Source: an uncultured Lachnospiraceae bacterium
GTDB lineage: Bacteria; Bacillota; Clostridia; Lachnospirales; Lachnospiraceae
DNA length: 44,131 nt
Assembly (NCBI GenBank): GCA_904395885.1
Contig: CAJFOF010000046.1
Span: 1 to 44,131 of the forward strand
Reading direction: 5' to 3'
In this document: positions 8,737 to 15,758 of the stretch, one piece after another
Layout: each line of letters starts with the position of its first letter
How positions within the stretch are numbered: the first letter of the stretch is position 1
The notes under the pieces: model-generated
Databases searched by the model: none
Seen by the model: only the letters and a program-made list of their open reading frames with translations
Told to the model about the DNA's origin: nothing
Translations under genes and position numbers: made by a program

Positions 8737-9903
8737 TCAGTCATCCAGGGTATAGATGTCGCCATATTTTGCTTCAAAATCTGCAGCGTTGTTGGGAACA
8801 ACAACTTCGCCAGAAGTGATCTTTGCCTTAACGTCCTCAACTGCAGCAATGACATCTTCTGTCAGGTTGTCTGTAGTCGGAGCAATGTCTACGCCGCCGG
8901 TCGTAATATCATAAGTAATCACGCCGCCATCCAACATGCCGTACAGAGCTTCTTTTGCAGCGTCATAGCTTGCGTTGTCTACTCTCTTCATAGCAGAAGT
9001 CAGAATTGTTTCAGGAGCGATGGAACTCTGGTCGGTATCAACACCAATTGCCCAAATACCGTTCTCCTTACATCCCTCAATCACGCCCAGACCTGAGCCG
9101 CCTGCAGCATGGAAGATAACGTCGGCACCCTCTGTTACCATAGATGTGGTAGCAGATTTTCCAGTAGCCGGGTCGTTGAATGCATTTACATTGTACTGCA
9201 GTACTTCAGCGTCGGGATTTGCATCCTTTACGCCTGCTACATAGCCGTAACCAAACTGGTTCATATTCTCATTTGCCATACCGATCACAAAACCAACTTT
9301 GTTGCTCTCAGTTACCAGACCTGCTACATAGCCTACCAGGTAGGAAGACTGAGCCTGCTCGAACATCAGGCAGGTAACATTGGGCAGATCTGCATTGCTG
9401 GCGTCATCAATGATTGCAAACTGCTGATCCGGATAGGTCTCTGCTGCTGTTCTGGTTGCATCTGCAAGCATATATCCTACGCAGATGATCAGATCATAGC
9501 CTTCATCTACAAAGTTCTCAATATTAGGCGTATAGTCAGCATCTGTATTGGACTCAAGATAATTCACCTGAATTCCCAGCTCTTCGCCTGCTCTCTGCAG
9601 ACCTTCCCAGGAAGACTGGTTGAAGGAACCATCGTTTACACCGCCCACGTCTGTAACCATACCAACTTTGAATTCAGACGGATCCTTTACAGGAGTCCCT
9701 TCCGCTTCTGCTGCAGTGGTCTCTTCCGCTTCGCTCTCTCCGCTTTCAGCCTCGGTTGCCTCAGTTTCTGCTGCGGTGGTCTCTGCCGCAGTGGTCTCTG
9801 CTTCAGTAGCTGCCGTGGTAGCATCTGCTGCTCCGCCGCCGCATGCGGTCAGGGCCACTGTCATAGATGCTGACAGCAATACTGCTAATACAGATTTCTT
9901 CAT
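8737..9903 (-). CDS. bmpA: BMP-family nucleoside-binding lipoprotein
   Basis: A 388-residue extracytoplasmic substrate-binding protein anchored as a lipoprotein. The signal peptide ends in the lipobox LTAC (Cys21). Residues 25-69 are a low-complexity Ala/Thr/Glu spacer, and the binding domain begins at about VKDPSEFKVGMVTDVGGVND. The segments GGVNDGSFNQSSWEG and FAIIDDA, and the closing DGGVITYDITTGGVDIAP, are typical of the Bmp/PnrA family, which bind purine or pyrimidine nucleosides. ATG is preceded by GGGAGG with suitable spacing. It is the first gene of the operon, directly behind a strong promoter, and delivers cargo to NupOPQ. Confidence 0.93.
   Translation of the reverse strand: MKKSVLAVLLSASMTVALTACGGGAADATTAATEAETTAAETTAAETEATEAESGESEAEETTAAEAEGTPVKDPSEFKVGMVTDVGGVNDGSFNQSSWEGLQRAGEELGIQVNYLESNTDADYTPNIENFVDEGYDLIICVGYMLADATRTAAETYPDQQFAIIDDASNADLPNVTCLMFEQAQSSYLVGYVAGLVTESNKVGFVIGMANENMNQFGYGYVAGVKDANPDAEVLQYNVNAFNDPATGKSATTSMVTEGADVIFHAAGGSGLGVIEGCKENGIWAIGVDTDQSSIAPETILTSAMKRVDNASYDAAKEALYGMLDGGVITYDITTGGVDIAPTTDNLTEDVIAAVEDVKAKITSGEVVVPNNAADFEAKYGDIYTLDD
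9697..9831 (-). repeat. Ala/Thr/Glu low-complexity spacer coding region in bmpA
   Basis: Irregular repetition of codons for ETTAAET-like units just after the lipobox cysteine. It would be a flexible tether between lipid anchor and binding domain. A very similar spacer is coded in oppA (28290-28400), suggesting a lineage-wide lipoprotein habit rather than gene-specific function. Confidence 0.8.
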
Positions 9904-9956
9904 AAATTATTTCCTCCCTTTCTTTCGGTAAAGATTTTGTAAAATCCTACTTTTCT

Positions 9957-9985
9957 ATCATACCTTTTTTTGACAATTTCGTCAA
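9957..9985 (-). promoter_or_regulatory. Promoter of the bmpA-yjjIW-nupOPQ-cdd-add operon
   Basis: On the minus strand a -35 TTGACG (9980-9985) lies 17 bases from a -10 TATGAT (9957-9962). Transcription would start near 9950, leaving a leader of about 47 bases, too short for a purine riboswitch. A short inverted repeat GACGAAATTGTC overlaps the -35 and spacer and might be an operator. Confidence 0.8.
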
Positions 9986-10107
9986 TAAAAGGAGAAAATT
10001 TTTGTAAAAAAGTTCCGGCAAGCCGCGTCAGCAGCCTTTTCTTTTCCATAGCAAAGCGTTCCTTACAGGGCATTTTGTTTCGTAGAGAAGGCAGTTTCCT
10101 GTGAAAC

Positions 10108-10151
10108 AAAAAGGCCAGTGCCCAGAGCAAAATCAGCTCCAAGTCACTGGC
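10108..10151 (-). terminator. Intrinsic terminator after the sulfotransferase gene
   Basis: Minus-strand arms GCCAGTG (10145-10151) and CACTGGC (10114-10120) pair perfectly and are followed by CTTTTTGTTT. It begins 10 bases after the stop codon and separates this unit from the bmpA promoter. Confidence 0.8.
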
Positions 10152-10160
10152 TGTCCTACG

Positions 10161-11780
10161 CTAAAAAACGATTTCCATCTTTGAATCGTAGACCTTATTT
10201 TCCAGTAAAAGTTTCACTTTCATTTTTCCTTTTAGTCCTGCCTTATTTATGAAAACGTCTATATTTCTCGGATCGTTTTTCAGGAATGTTCCCACACACA
10301 TCGCGCCGAAATTGCCTGGTGCTGAGGTATTGACATAATATTTATGCTGACGGCCTTCTTCATCTTCCAGGATCAAAATGACAAGCTCGCCTTTCTCGTA
10401 AGTGGCATTGAGCCTGCAATCACTTCCAGTTCCATCCGTACTTCCAAGTCCCTCCAGCGGTTCGCCGTTCTTATATGCGATTCCGCCAGAATGTACCATG
10501 TAGCGGCCTTCATCGTAGTACTCCACATTGCAGATATAGGGTGAGAAGAAGTCGGCTCCTCTCTCCTTGCCAAACTGCCAGATCTGCCGGATCGTCATAT
10601 CCTTTGTATTGATCCTGTAGCGAACGCCTCTGGAGTAACTGTCTTTTGCCTTCATGTAATTTTCTTTTATCTTGGAACGGTAATGGCCGTTGTCAAACAT
10701 CATAACATCGCCGCCTGGGCATACCACTGCACCGTGCTGCTCATAGGACCACTCAAAGGGTTCTCCCACCGGTTTAAAGAAATACTTTTTCACGTATTCC
10801 TCCGGCCAGCCCTGGGGATCTCCAATGATCCAGTTCAGATCGCCTGTTACAAAGTCGATATTGATAACTGCATCTTCGTGGCGCCCTGACAATGTGATGG
10901 AATCTGTCGCTTTGTCATACCAGACTGCATTGTTATGGAACCAGTCATGAGCCGTTCCTGTGTCGGAATAAGTAGACGTGCACTGGTAAGGAAGAAGTTT
11001 TTTATAATTCCACAGACGCAGGATCTTGCCGGTATCTCTCTCAACCAATGCCAGCACATCTTCCACTGTATCTGCATCCGGCATCTGAGTCAGCATCAGA
11101 ATATTGCCGTCCTCCAGCTCAAATGTATCGTGGTGATATCCGCCGGGAATCCTGTATTCTTTATAGATCTTTCCGTGAACCCCCATTTCATAGGTGCCGC
11201 TGACGTAATACGGCAGCCGGATCAGACGGTCGGTTCCCACCAGAAGGTGTCCATTGGAAAGTCTCTTTAAATCAAAGCATACATTGATTGTCAGATACCA
11301 GCGAACATCCCCTGCGTAGTCGCAGGCCAGTGCGTTAGCCTTGGAGGTCTGGGTCAGAAAGATTACATTGTCCCCCATATGTCCTTTATTTGGTTTGCAG
11401 AAGGTCGGAACCGGAACTTCCGGAGGAAGAGGATCCGTTTTAATCGTCACCTCTGATTTTTCACCGCCCGACAGGGACAGCTCCACTGTATTTTCATATC
11501 CTCCGTATAGTCCGTATACCGGAAGGATATGGTCTGTTTCAGCCGGGAAACGGTGAACGATATCTCCCTCTTTTGACTTTCCTTTCACAGTCAGTGTAAC
11601 TTCCTGCTTTGTCGATGTCCGAAACAGAATCATTGCAGTCAGCGGGGAGATCAGATAGGGATTCAATACAACCAATGGCTTATCGTAAACATATTCTCCC
11701 TTCCGGAAGTCTGCCAGAAACGCTTCTTCTGACTTTTTCTGTCTTTCGATCAGACTTTCTTTTTTCTCATATTTTATCAT
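10161..11780 (-). CDS. assT: Aryl-sulfate sulfotransferase (AssT family), no signal peptide
   Basis: A 539-residue PAPS-independent sulfotransferase that moves sulfate from one phenol sulfate to another phenol. An N-terminal beta domain (about 1-125) precedes a six-bladed propeller. The active-site positions of E. coli AssT (His252, His356, Arg374, His436) have clear counterparts here: GYHHDTFEL (His216 or 217), DWFHNNA (His282), SGRHEDA (Arg300) and EQHGAVV (His349). The 18-residue His-Arg spacing is the same. Unlike the periplasmic E. coli enzyme, the N-terminus (MIKYEKKESLIERQKK) is charged with no signal peptide, so it should be cytoplasmic. ATG has AGGAGG eight bases upstream. It starts 16 bases after a SLC13-type permease gene, suggesting coupled uptake of a sulfated aryl compound. 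Natural substrate unknown. Confidence 0.88.
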   Translation of the reverse strand: MIKYEKKESLIERQKKSEEAFLADFRKGEYVYDKPLVVLNPYLISPLTAMILFRTSTKQEVTLTVKGKSKEGDIVHRFPAETDHILPVYGLYGGYENTVELSLSGGEKSEVTIKTDPLPPEVPVPTFCKPNKGHMGDNVIFLTQTSKANALACDYAGDVRWYLTINVCFDLKRLSNGHLLVGTDRLIRLPYYVSGTYEMGVHGKIYKEYRIPGGYHHDTFELEDGNILMLTQMPDADTVEDVLALVERDTGKILRLWNYKKLLPYQCTSTYSDTGTAHDWFHNNAVWYDKATDSITLSGRHEDAVINIDFVTGDLNWIIGDPQGWPEEYVKKYFFKPVGEPFEWSYEQHGAVVCPGGDVMMFDNGHYRSKIKENYMKAKDSYSRGVRYRINTKDMTIRQIWQFGKERGADFFSPYICNVEYYDEGRYMVHSGGIAYKNGEPLEGLGSTDGTGSDCRLNATYEKGELVILILEDEEGRQHKYYVNTSAPGNFGAMCVGTFLKNDPRNIDVFINKAGLKGKMKVKLLLENKVYDSKMEIVF

Positions 11781-11796
11781 CTAACGTTCCTCCTAC

Positions 11797-12978
11797 TTAC
11801 CGTAAAAATCCGGTTACCATCCAATACGGATACATTAATGCGACCAAGAAGATCAGACTCAAAACAGTTCTTCCTGTACAGAACTTGATTGCTTTCTTCA
11901 TATCGAAGACATCGTAGCTGAAAAGAATCAGGAACAGTGCCCACTCATACGGGAAGAACAACTGCTCAACACCCCATACAAAGCTGAACGTCGTTCCAAC
12001 AACACTGAGTCCCAGATTTTCCGCTATGCTGATAAAGAGCGGTGAGAAGGATGCCATTCCAGCCAGAGGAGTCATCATCAAATCTACGATAACACCTACA
12101 AACCAAGTCACGACAAACATTCCCAGGTTGTTGATATTCTGCAGAACCGGCATCATCAGGCTGCTGACCAGATCAGCTACACCTACGCTGTTGGACATAT
12201 TTCCGATTGACATTGTCGCCGCCACGAAGAATACCATTGTAAAGTTTACATCTTTTAAATCTTCAGGTTTTCCAACATCAATGCCTGGAATAAAACATAC
12301 TACAACAGCAATTGTAAACAGCCAGCCAGGATCGATTCCGGAGAAAATAATAGCGACTACCAGTCCCAGAAGAATAATCAAAAATTTAATTTCTTTTGTT
12401 GACATTTTTCCAAGGGCCTTATACTTTTCTTTAAAATACTCTTTTCCGTCAATCTTTGCATCTTGTTTGAACATGAAACGAATCATAACCAGCAAGGCAA
12501 TGAGCCACAAGAGCATTACCGGAAAATTGCTGATGAAATACTCCATCCAACTGACGTCTTTTCCAATTTCCTGCAGGTAGGAATTGACAAGCTGGAGATT
12601 CTCGCTTGCAGAAAGGTACATCCAGGAAGGTGCAATTGCAGCTACAAAGCCTGCGAACATGATACCAGCAGCCGTATTGCTGTTATTGGGAATCTTGAGA
12701 GCCATGTAAATTCCGTAGCACAGAGCACAGTAAAGGGCTACACGTCCGGTCATATTGGGAACCAGAAGCCCGATGACGATTCCGGAAAGAACCAGACCAG
12801 TCACAATACCTTCCTGATATAGTTTACTGTCATACATAACAGCAATCTTTCGGTCTTCCGGTAAGATATCTGCGCTGAAACCGTGAACGCCGACGCCGCT
12901 TCTGGCATTTCTGCTGCATTTTCTGATGTAAAACAAAATCGCCTGCTCAATAAAAGAAGTCTTTTTTGTCTGCTGCAA
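11797..12978 (-). CDS. SLC13/DASS-type anion permease, apparently 5'-truncated
   Basis: The frame codes about ten hydrophobic segments. VPNMTGRVALYCALCYG looks like the first substrate/sodium hairpin (SNT-type) of the divalent anion:sodium symporter fold. MMTPLAGMASFSPLFISIAEN, after FVVTWFVGVIVDL, looks like the second. In full-length relatives the first hairpin lies near residue 150. Here it is near residue 74 even with the earliest possible start (TTG, 12978), so the first helices are missing. No good ribosome site precedes the TTG. An ATG at about 12834 (MYDSKLYQEG) is an alternative start, making the protein shorter still. Upstream abuts a zinc-ribbon gene remnant. It would form an operon with assT. 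It may be a non-functional remnant; the family call is by fold pattern only. Confidence 0.6.
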   Translation of the reverse strand: MQQTKKTSFIEQAILFYIRKCSRNARSGVGVHGFSADILPEDRKIAVMYDSKLYQEGIVTGLVLSGIVIGLLVPNMTGRVALYCALCYGIYMALKIPNNSNTAAGIMFAGFVAAIAPSWMYLSASENLQLVNSYLQEIGKDVSWMEYFISNFPVMLLWLIALLVMIRFMFKQDAKIDGKEYFKEKYKALGKMSTKEIKFLIILLGLVVAIIFSGIDPGWLFTIAVVVCFIPGIDVGKPEDLKDVNFTMVFFVAATMSIGNMSNSVGVADLVSSLMMPVLQNINNLGMFVVTWFVGVIVDLMMTPLAGMASFSPLFISIAENLGLSVVGTTFSFVWGVEQLFFPYEWALFLILFSYDVFDMKKAIKFCTGRTVLSLIFLVALMYPYWMVTGFLR

Positions 12979-13283
12979 ACAGAACAGCCGTCCCCTCTGC
13001 GAGCTCGATTGTCTGCCAATTCACCGGCTATCTGAGGGTGAGTGGCAGACAGACAATTTTCTTGGGTAACTTCCCTGCTCCTTCCATCTCCGCAGTTGGG
13101 ACAGAGCAGGACTCCGGAAATATCTCTCGGACAGATCGGTTTGGGGAAACGGTAGCCGCAATCCAGGCATTTAAAACAGAATTTTTTAGGGGTGTCGGGG
13201 CGAAAGCCTTCTAATTTTCTGATATCACATTTATTCCGTTCCGGATCCCAGAACTCTTTAACCCACCCCCTTTCCGTTATCAA
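12970..13283 (-). pseudogene. Zinc-ribbon (DUF4379-like) gene remnant
   Basis: The first 65 or so residues form one recognisable treble-clef zinc-ribbon unit: EFWDPERN, then a GFRPDTPKKF segment, CLDCGYRFPK and LLCPNCGDGRS. A second unit seems to begin (NCLSATHPQIAGE) and to end (NRARRGDGCSVCSRQK), but its middle, including the first CxxC, is missing. The frame then runs on, without family features, over the start of the permease frame to 12801. I therefore read it as a gene with an internal deletion and a lost 3' end. The start is a TTG at 13283 behind GAGGAAGGA. Such proteins often accompany mobile or nuclease genes, but nothing mobile is visible here. Confidence 0.55.
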
Positions 13284-13330
13284 ATCCTTCCTCTTTTCTA
13301 TTTTGATACACTCCTCTATTTATTCCCATA

Positions 13331-13378
13331 TATCCTAAAAAGGCCGGAAACCCCTGATCTTCCTGGTTTCCGGCCTTT
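13331..13378 (-). terminator. Terminator of the tRNA-Pro-Glu-Thr unit
   Basis: A perfect 14-bp stem (13339-13352 with 13365-13378; AAAGGCCGGAAACC) with a 12-base loop. On the minus strand it is followed by TTTTTAGG. It lies just downstream of tRNA-Thr. Confidence 0.88.
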
Positions 13379-13387
13379 CGCCTCGAA

Positions 13388-13460
13388 AGCCATTGACGTG
13401 ATTCGAACACGCGACCCCTTCATTACGAGTGAAGTGCTCTACCGACTGAGCTACAATGGC
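13388..13460 (-). tRNA. tRNA-Thr (anticodon CGT)
   Basis: The acceptor GCCATTG/CAATGGC pairs perfectly. D arm is AGCTCAGTCGGTAGAGC. The anticodon arm CTTCA-CTCGTAA-TGAAG gives CGT, reading ACG. T arm is GTGTTCGAATCAC. CCA is not encoded. It is the third tRNA of the unit, after an internal hairpin and before the strong terminator. Confidence 0.95.
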
Positions 13461-13486
13461 AGATATAAACTTTTTCCTGATGGTAA

Positions 13487-13515
13487 AACAAGCTGCTGAC
13501 TGACAGCAGCTTGTT
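13487..13515 (-). terminator. Hairpin between tRNA-Glu and tRNA-Thr, weak terminator or processing site
   Basis: A perfect 12-bp stem (13487-13498 with 13504-13515) with a 5-base loop, followed on the minus strand by only TTACC after the stem. With so short a U-tract it may reduce read-through into tRNA-Thr or guide tRNA processing. Confidence 0.6.
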
Positions 13516-13518
13516 CTA

Positions 13519-13590
13519 TGACCTCACCGGGAATCGAACCCGGGTTTACGCCGTGAGAGGGCGTCGTCTTGACCGCTTGACCATGAGGCC
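13519..13590 (-). tRNA. tRNA-Glu (anticodon CTC)
   Basis: Acceptor GGCCTCA pairs with TGAGGTC including one G-U. The anticodon arm ACGCC-CTCTCAC-GGCGT gives CTC, reading GAG. T arm is CCGGGTTCGATTCCCGG. No encoded CCA. It is four bases downstream of tRNA-Pro, so the two are clearly co-transcribed. Confidence 0.95.
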
Positions 13591-13594
13591 GAAA

Positions 13595-13668
13595 TCGAGG
13601 CGACGTGATTCGAACACGCGACCTCTGCGTCCCGAACGCAGCGCTCTACCAAACTGAGCCACGCCTCG
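13595..13668 (-). tRNA. tRNA-Pro (anticodon CGG)
   Basis: Acceptor CGAGGCG/CGCCTCG pairs perfectly with an A discriminator. The anticodon arm CTGCG-TTCGGGA-CGCAG gives CGG, reading CCG. T arm is GTGTTCGAATCAC. No encoded CCA. It is the first tRNA of the three-gene unit. Confidence 0.95.
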
Positions 13669-13721
13669 ACACTGTGACATTTGAGCTTCATAACTGTTAG
13701 CACCGCTCAGTCACAAGTGGT

Positions 13722-13750
13722 AGTATAATACAAAACTCGGAAACTGTCAA
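13722..13750 (-). promoter_or_regulatory. Promoter of the tRNA-Pro-Glu-Thr unit
   Basis: On the minus strand a consensus -35 TTGACA (13745-13750) is 17 bases from a -10 TATACT (13722-13727). About 50 bases of leader precede tRNA-Pro. The region between it and the nuclease gene (13751-13837) is AT-rich and shows no gene. Confidence 0.88.
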
Positions 13751-13837
13751 TGAAAATTTTTCAAATTTTTATAAAAATTGATTACAAATTCGTTTTCCAT
13801 TGAATCTGCGCCGTTTTCAGCCGCTTCCGCCGCTGTC

Positions 13838-15694
13838 TCACCGGGCTTTTTTCCGGCTGTCAAAATACACGAATTGGTCAATCGCGTCCAAAATATCCTG
13901 AAAGTCTTCTCTTGGCGCCAGATCGATATAGGCTTTCAGCAAAGCCTTCTCTTCTTTTTTATAAGGGCCGTAAAAAAGATCAAAAAGATTGTGGCCCCTT
14001 ACGTAGGTCTTGACCTCCTCCATATGGGCCTTTAAGTCTTCTCTGGATTCCGGCTGCCGCCCAAGGACCTGTGCCAGCTTTTTTCCGCTTTTTAATCGAT
14101 GCAGGTATTCCTGCCATTTTTCCCAAAGAATATCGTAGAACTCTTCTTTCCCGGAGAGAATGCCCAGTTTTGCCATTACCTCTGGATTTAAAAAGTAATT
14201 CTCAAAAGAGTAATAGCGCAGAACCAGCACATGCTCCGGCCGGACCCTGGGAAGCCTGTCGACGTCTTCCAGATTTCTTTCATCGTAATAGCGGCATAGC
14301 TGGCGTTTCAGTTCTTTCGGATCTTTCCCGTCTCCGTCCCGGATCATCAGAAATTGATCCCTGATATAGAGCTGATTCATATATTTTAGATTGGCATAGG
14401 TTTTGATATTGGTACAGCTATTGGTCGTGATAATTGAGATTCTGGACGGCCTTCCCTCTTCATCCAAAATCTCTGAATAGTATTTTTCCAGCAGCAGGGG
14501 CAAACGGCTTTTATCCTGTTTTCCTTCCACAAAAAATACGAAGCTGACATTCATCAGATCGGCTGCCCCGTATCCCAGATCGTCCAGAATGCTGCCGATA
14601 TCCGTCTTTTCCCGAATCGCAGAACAGAAATTTCCGTCCAGAACGACCTGACGGATCTGCCTGCTGTTAAAGTTAAAAATCAAGTTGGGCGAGTGGGTGC
14701 TGAAAATCACCTGATTTTTCTTGGACAGGCGGTACAGGATCTCGCTTGCCACCTTCTGTAACTGGGGATGGAGAAACATTTCCGGGTATTCCACTACAAC
14801 AATGCTGGGCATCCGGTCCTCTTCCTCATTGTATGTCTCCAAAAGAGACAGCATATAGATACTCTTCATGCCGCGGCTCATAGTTTCAATTGGGCTGGTG
14901 CGTCCTCTCTCCTGGTCATAAATCTGCGCCCGCACTCCAAAGACCTGTTCCGGGTCCCACTGGAAGCTGTAAGAGATTTCTTCCAGCCCTCCGTTCTTAT
15001 GGAAATTTTCATTGAGACTACCGGCAAAGCGGTTCAGGTTCATCTGGTACATCTTATATTCCATCAGACGAGCCGCCTCTATTAACGTAAGGTCCTTCGG
15101 CCTCTTCTGATTGATCAGACCGATGCACTGAAAACAATGGCGGCAGGTCTTTGCCCCGTCAAACATGCAGGAATCCTCCCGCATCTCCTGCCGGATCACC
15201 TTGGTCTGCGCCAGGAGAAGATCCCGCTGAAGCTGTTCCATATTCCGGTCTGTGTCAATATAATAGAGCCTGGGAATGATCTCCTCTATGTACTTATTAT
15301 GTTTTTTGAAGCCATCCCCGTACCGCCTCTTTCCCTCTCGGTTAATGGCGCAGGTAAAGTTCAGCTTCTCTCCCCGAAAAGAAGGCAGGCGCTTCCTCAC
15401 CTCCTGCTCCCACAGACTGTACCGTTTATACGAGCTGACTGCTCCTCGCTGGTGAAACAGGGACAGATCCTCTCCAGTGATCTCCAGCTCCACCTCGATC
15501 TCAATATTCTGAAGTTTTTCGTTAAAGTCCTCCGGTCTGACCTGGCGGCTGCCTGTCACCATCCGGATGGCGTCCAGCACCGAGGTCTTTCCGGTATTAT
15601 TTTTCCCGACTAAAATCAAAGCGTTTTCGATGTCCCGGATTTTCATCTCCTCAATGGACTTAAAATGGCGGATCGTAAGGCTAGTAAACTTCAT
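13838..15694 (-). CDS. OLD-family ATP-dependent nuclease (AAA ATPase plus TOPRIM)
   Basis: A 618-residue protein. The N-terminal SMC/RecF-like ATPase has Walker A GKNNTGKT (30-37), signature MSRGMKS (about 272) and Walker B VVVEYPEMFLHP (about 299-310), then STHSPNLI. The C-terminal TOPRIM nuclease has FFVEGKQD (Glu390) and LMIRDGDGKD (Asp453, Asp455). Inside the ATPase arm lies an unusual cysteine cluster, Cys176-x7-Cys184-x2-Cys187-x2-Cys190, which could bind zinc or an Fe-S cluster. ATG has GGAGGGAG upstream. It follows polC by 64 bases with no clear terminator and may be co-transcribed. No GajB-like helicase neighbour exists, so it is a stand-alone (class 1-like) OLD, possibly antiphage or repair. 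Function unproven. Confidence 0.82.
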   Translation of the reverse strand: MKFTSLTIRHFKSIEEMKIRDIENALILVGKNNTGKTSVLDAIRMVTGSRQVRPEDFNEKLQNIEIEVELEITGEDLSLFHQRGAVSSYKRYSLWEQEVRKRLPSFRGEKLNFTCAINREGKRRYGDGFKKHNKYIEEIIPRLYYIDTDRNMEQLQRDLLLAQTKVIRQEMREDSCMFDGAKTCRHCFQCIGLINQKRPKDLTLIEAARLMEYKMYQMNLNRFAGSLNENFHKNGGLEEISYSFQWDPEQVFGVRAQIYDQERGRTSPIETMSRGMKSIYMLSLLETYNEEEDRMPSIVVVEYPEMFLHPQLQKVASEILYRLSKKNQVIFSTHSPNLIFNFNSRQIRQVVLDGNFCSAIREKTDIGSILDDLGYGAADLMNVSFVFFVEGKQDKSRLPLLLEKYYSEILDEEGRPSRISIITTNSCTNIKTYANLKYMNQLYIRDQFLMIRDGDGKDPKELKRQLCRYYDERNLEDVDRLPRVRPEHVLVLRYYSFENYFLNPEVMAKLGILSGKEEFYDILWEKWQEYLHRLKSGKKLAQVLGRQPESREDLKAHMEEVKTYVRGHNLFDLFYGPYKKEEKALLKAYIDLAPREDFQDILDAIDQFVYFDSRKKAR

Positions 15695-15758
15695 GCTCTC
15701 CCTCCTGCAAAATCACAGCCGTTCTAACCAGTTTCTAAGGTTCTGCGGCAGCAATCGG

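Noticed and set aside
9904-9956. Purine riboswitch ahead of the nucleoside operon
   Set aside because: The leader from the inferred start site is only about 47 bases and shows no paired aptamer arms.
9986-10015. CodY box near the bmpA promoter
   Set aside because: Only the left half AATTTTC matches; the right half does not, and AT-rich sequence gives such halves often.
9900-10142. An 80-codon minus-strand open frame before bmpA
   Set aside because: It starts with TTG inside the sulfotransferase terminator, has no ribosome site, overlaps the bmpA start and contains the bmpA promoter.
13838-15694. OLD nuclease as part of a Gabija defence pair
   Set aside because: No UvrD-like helicase gene lies next to it; neighbours are polC and tRNA genes.
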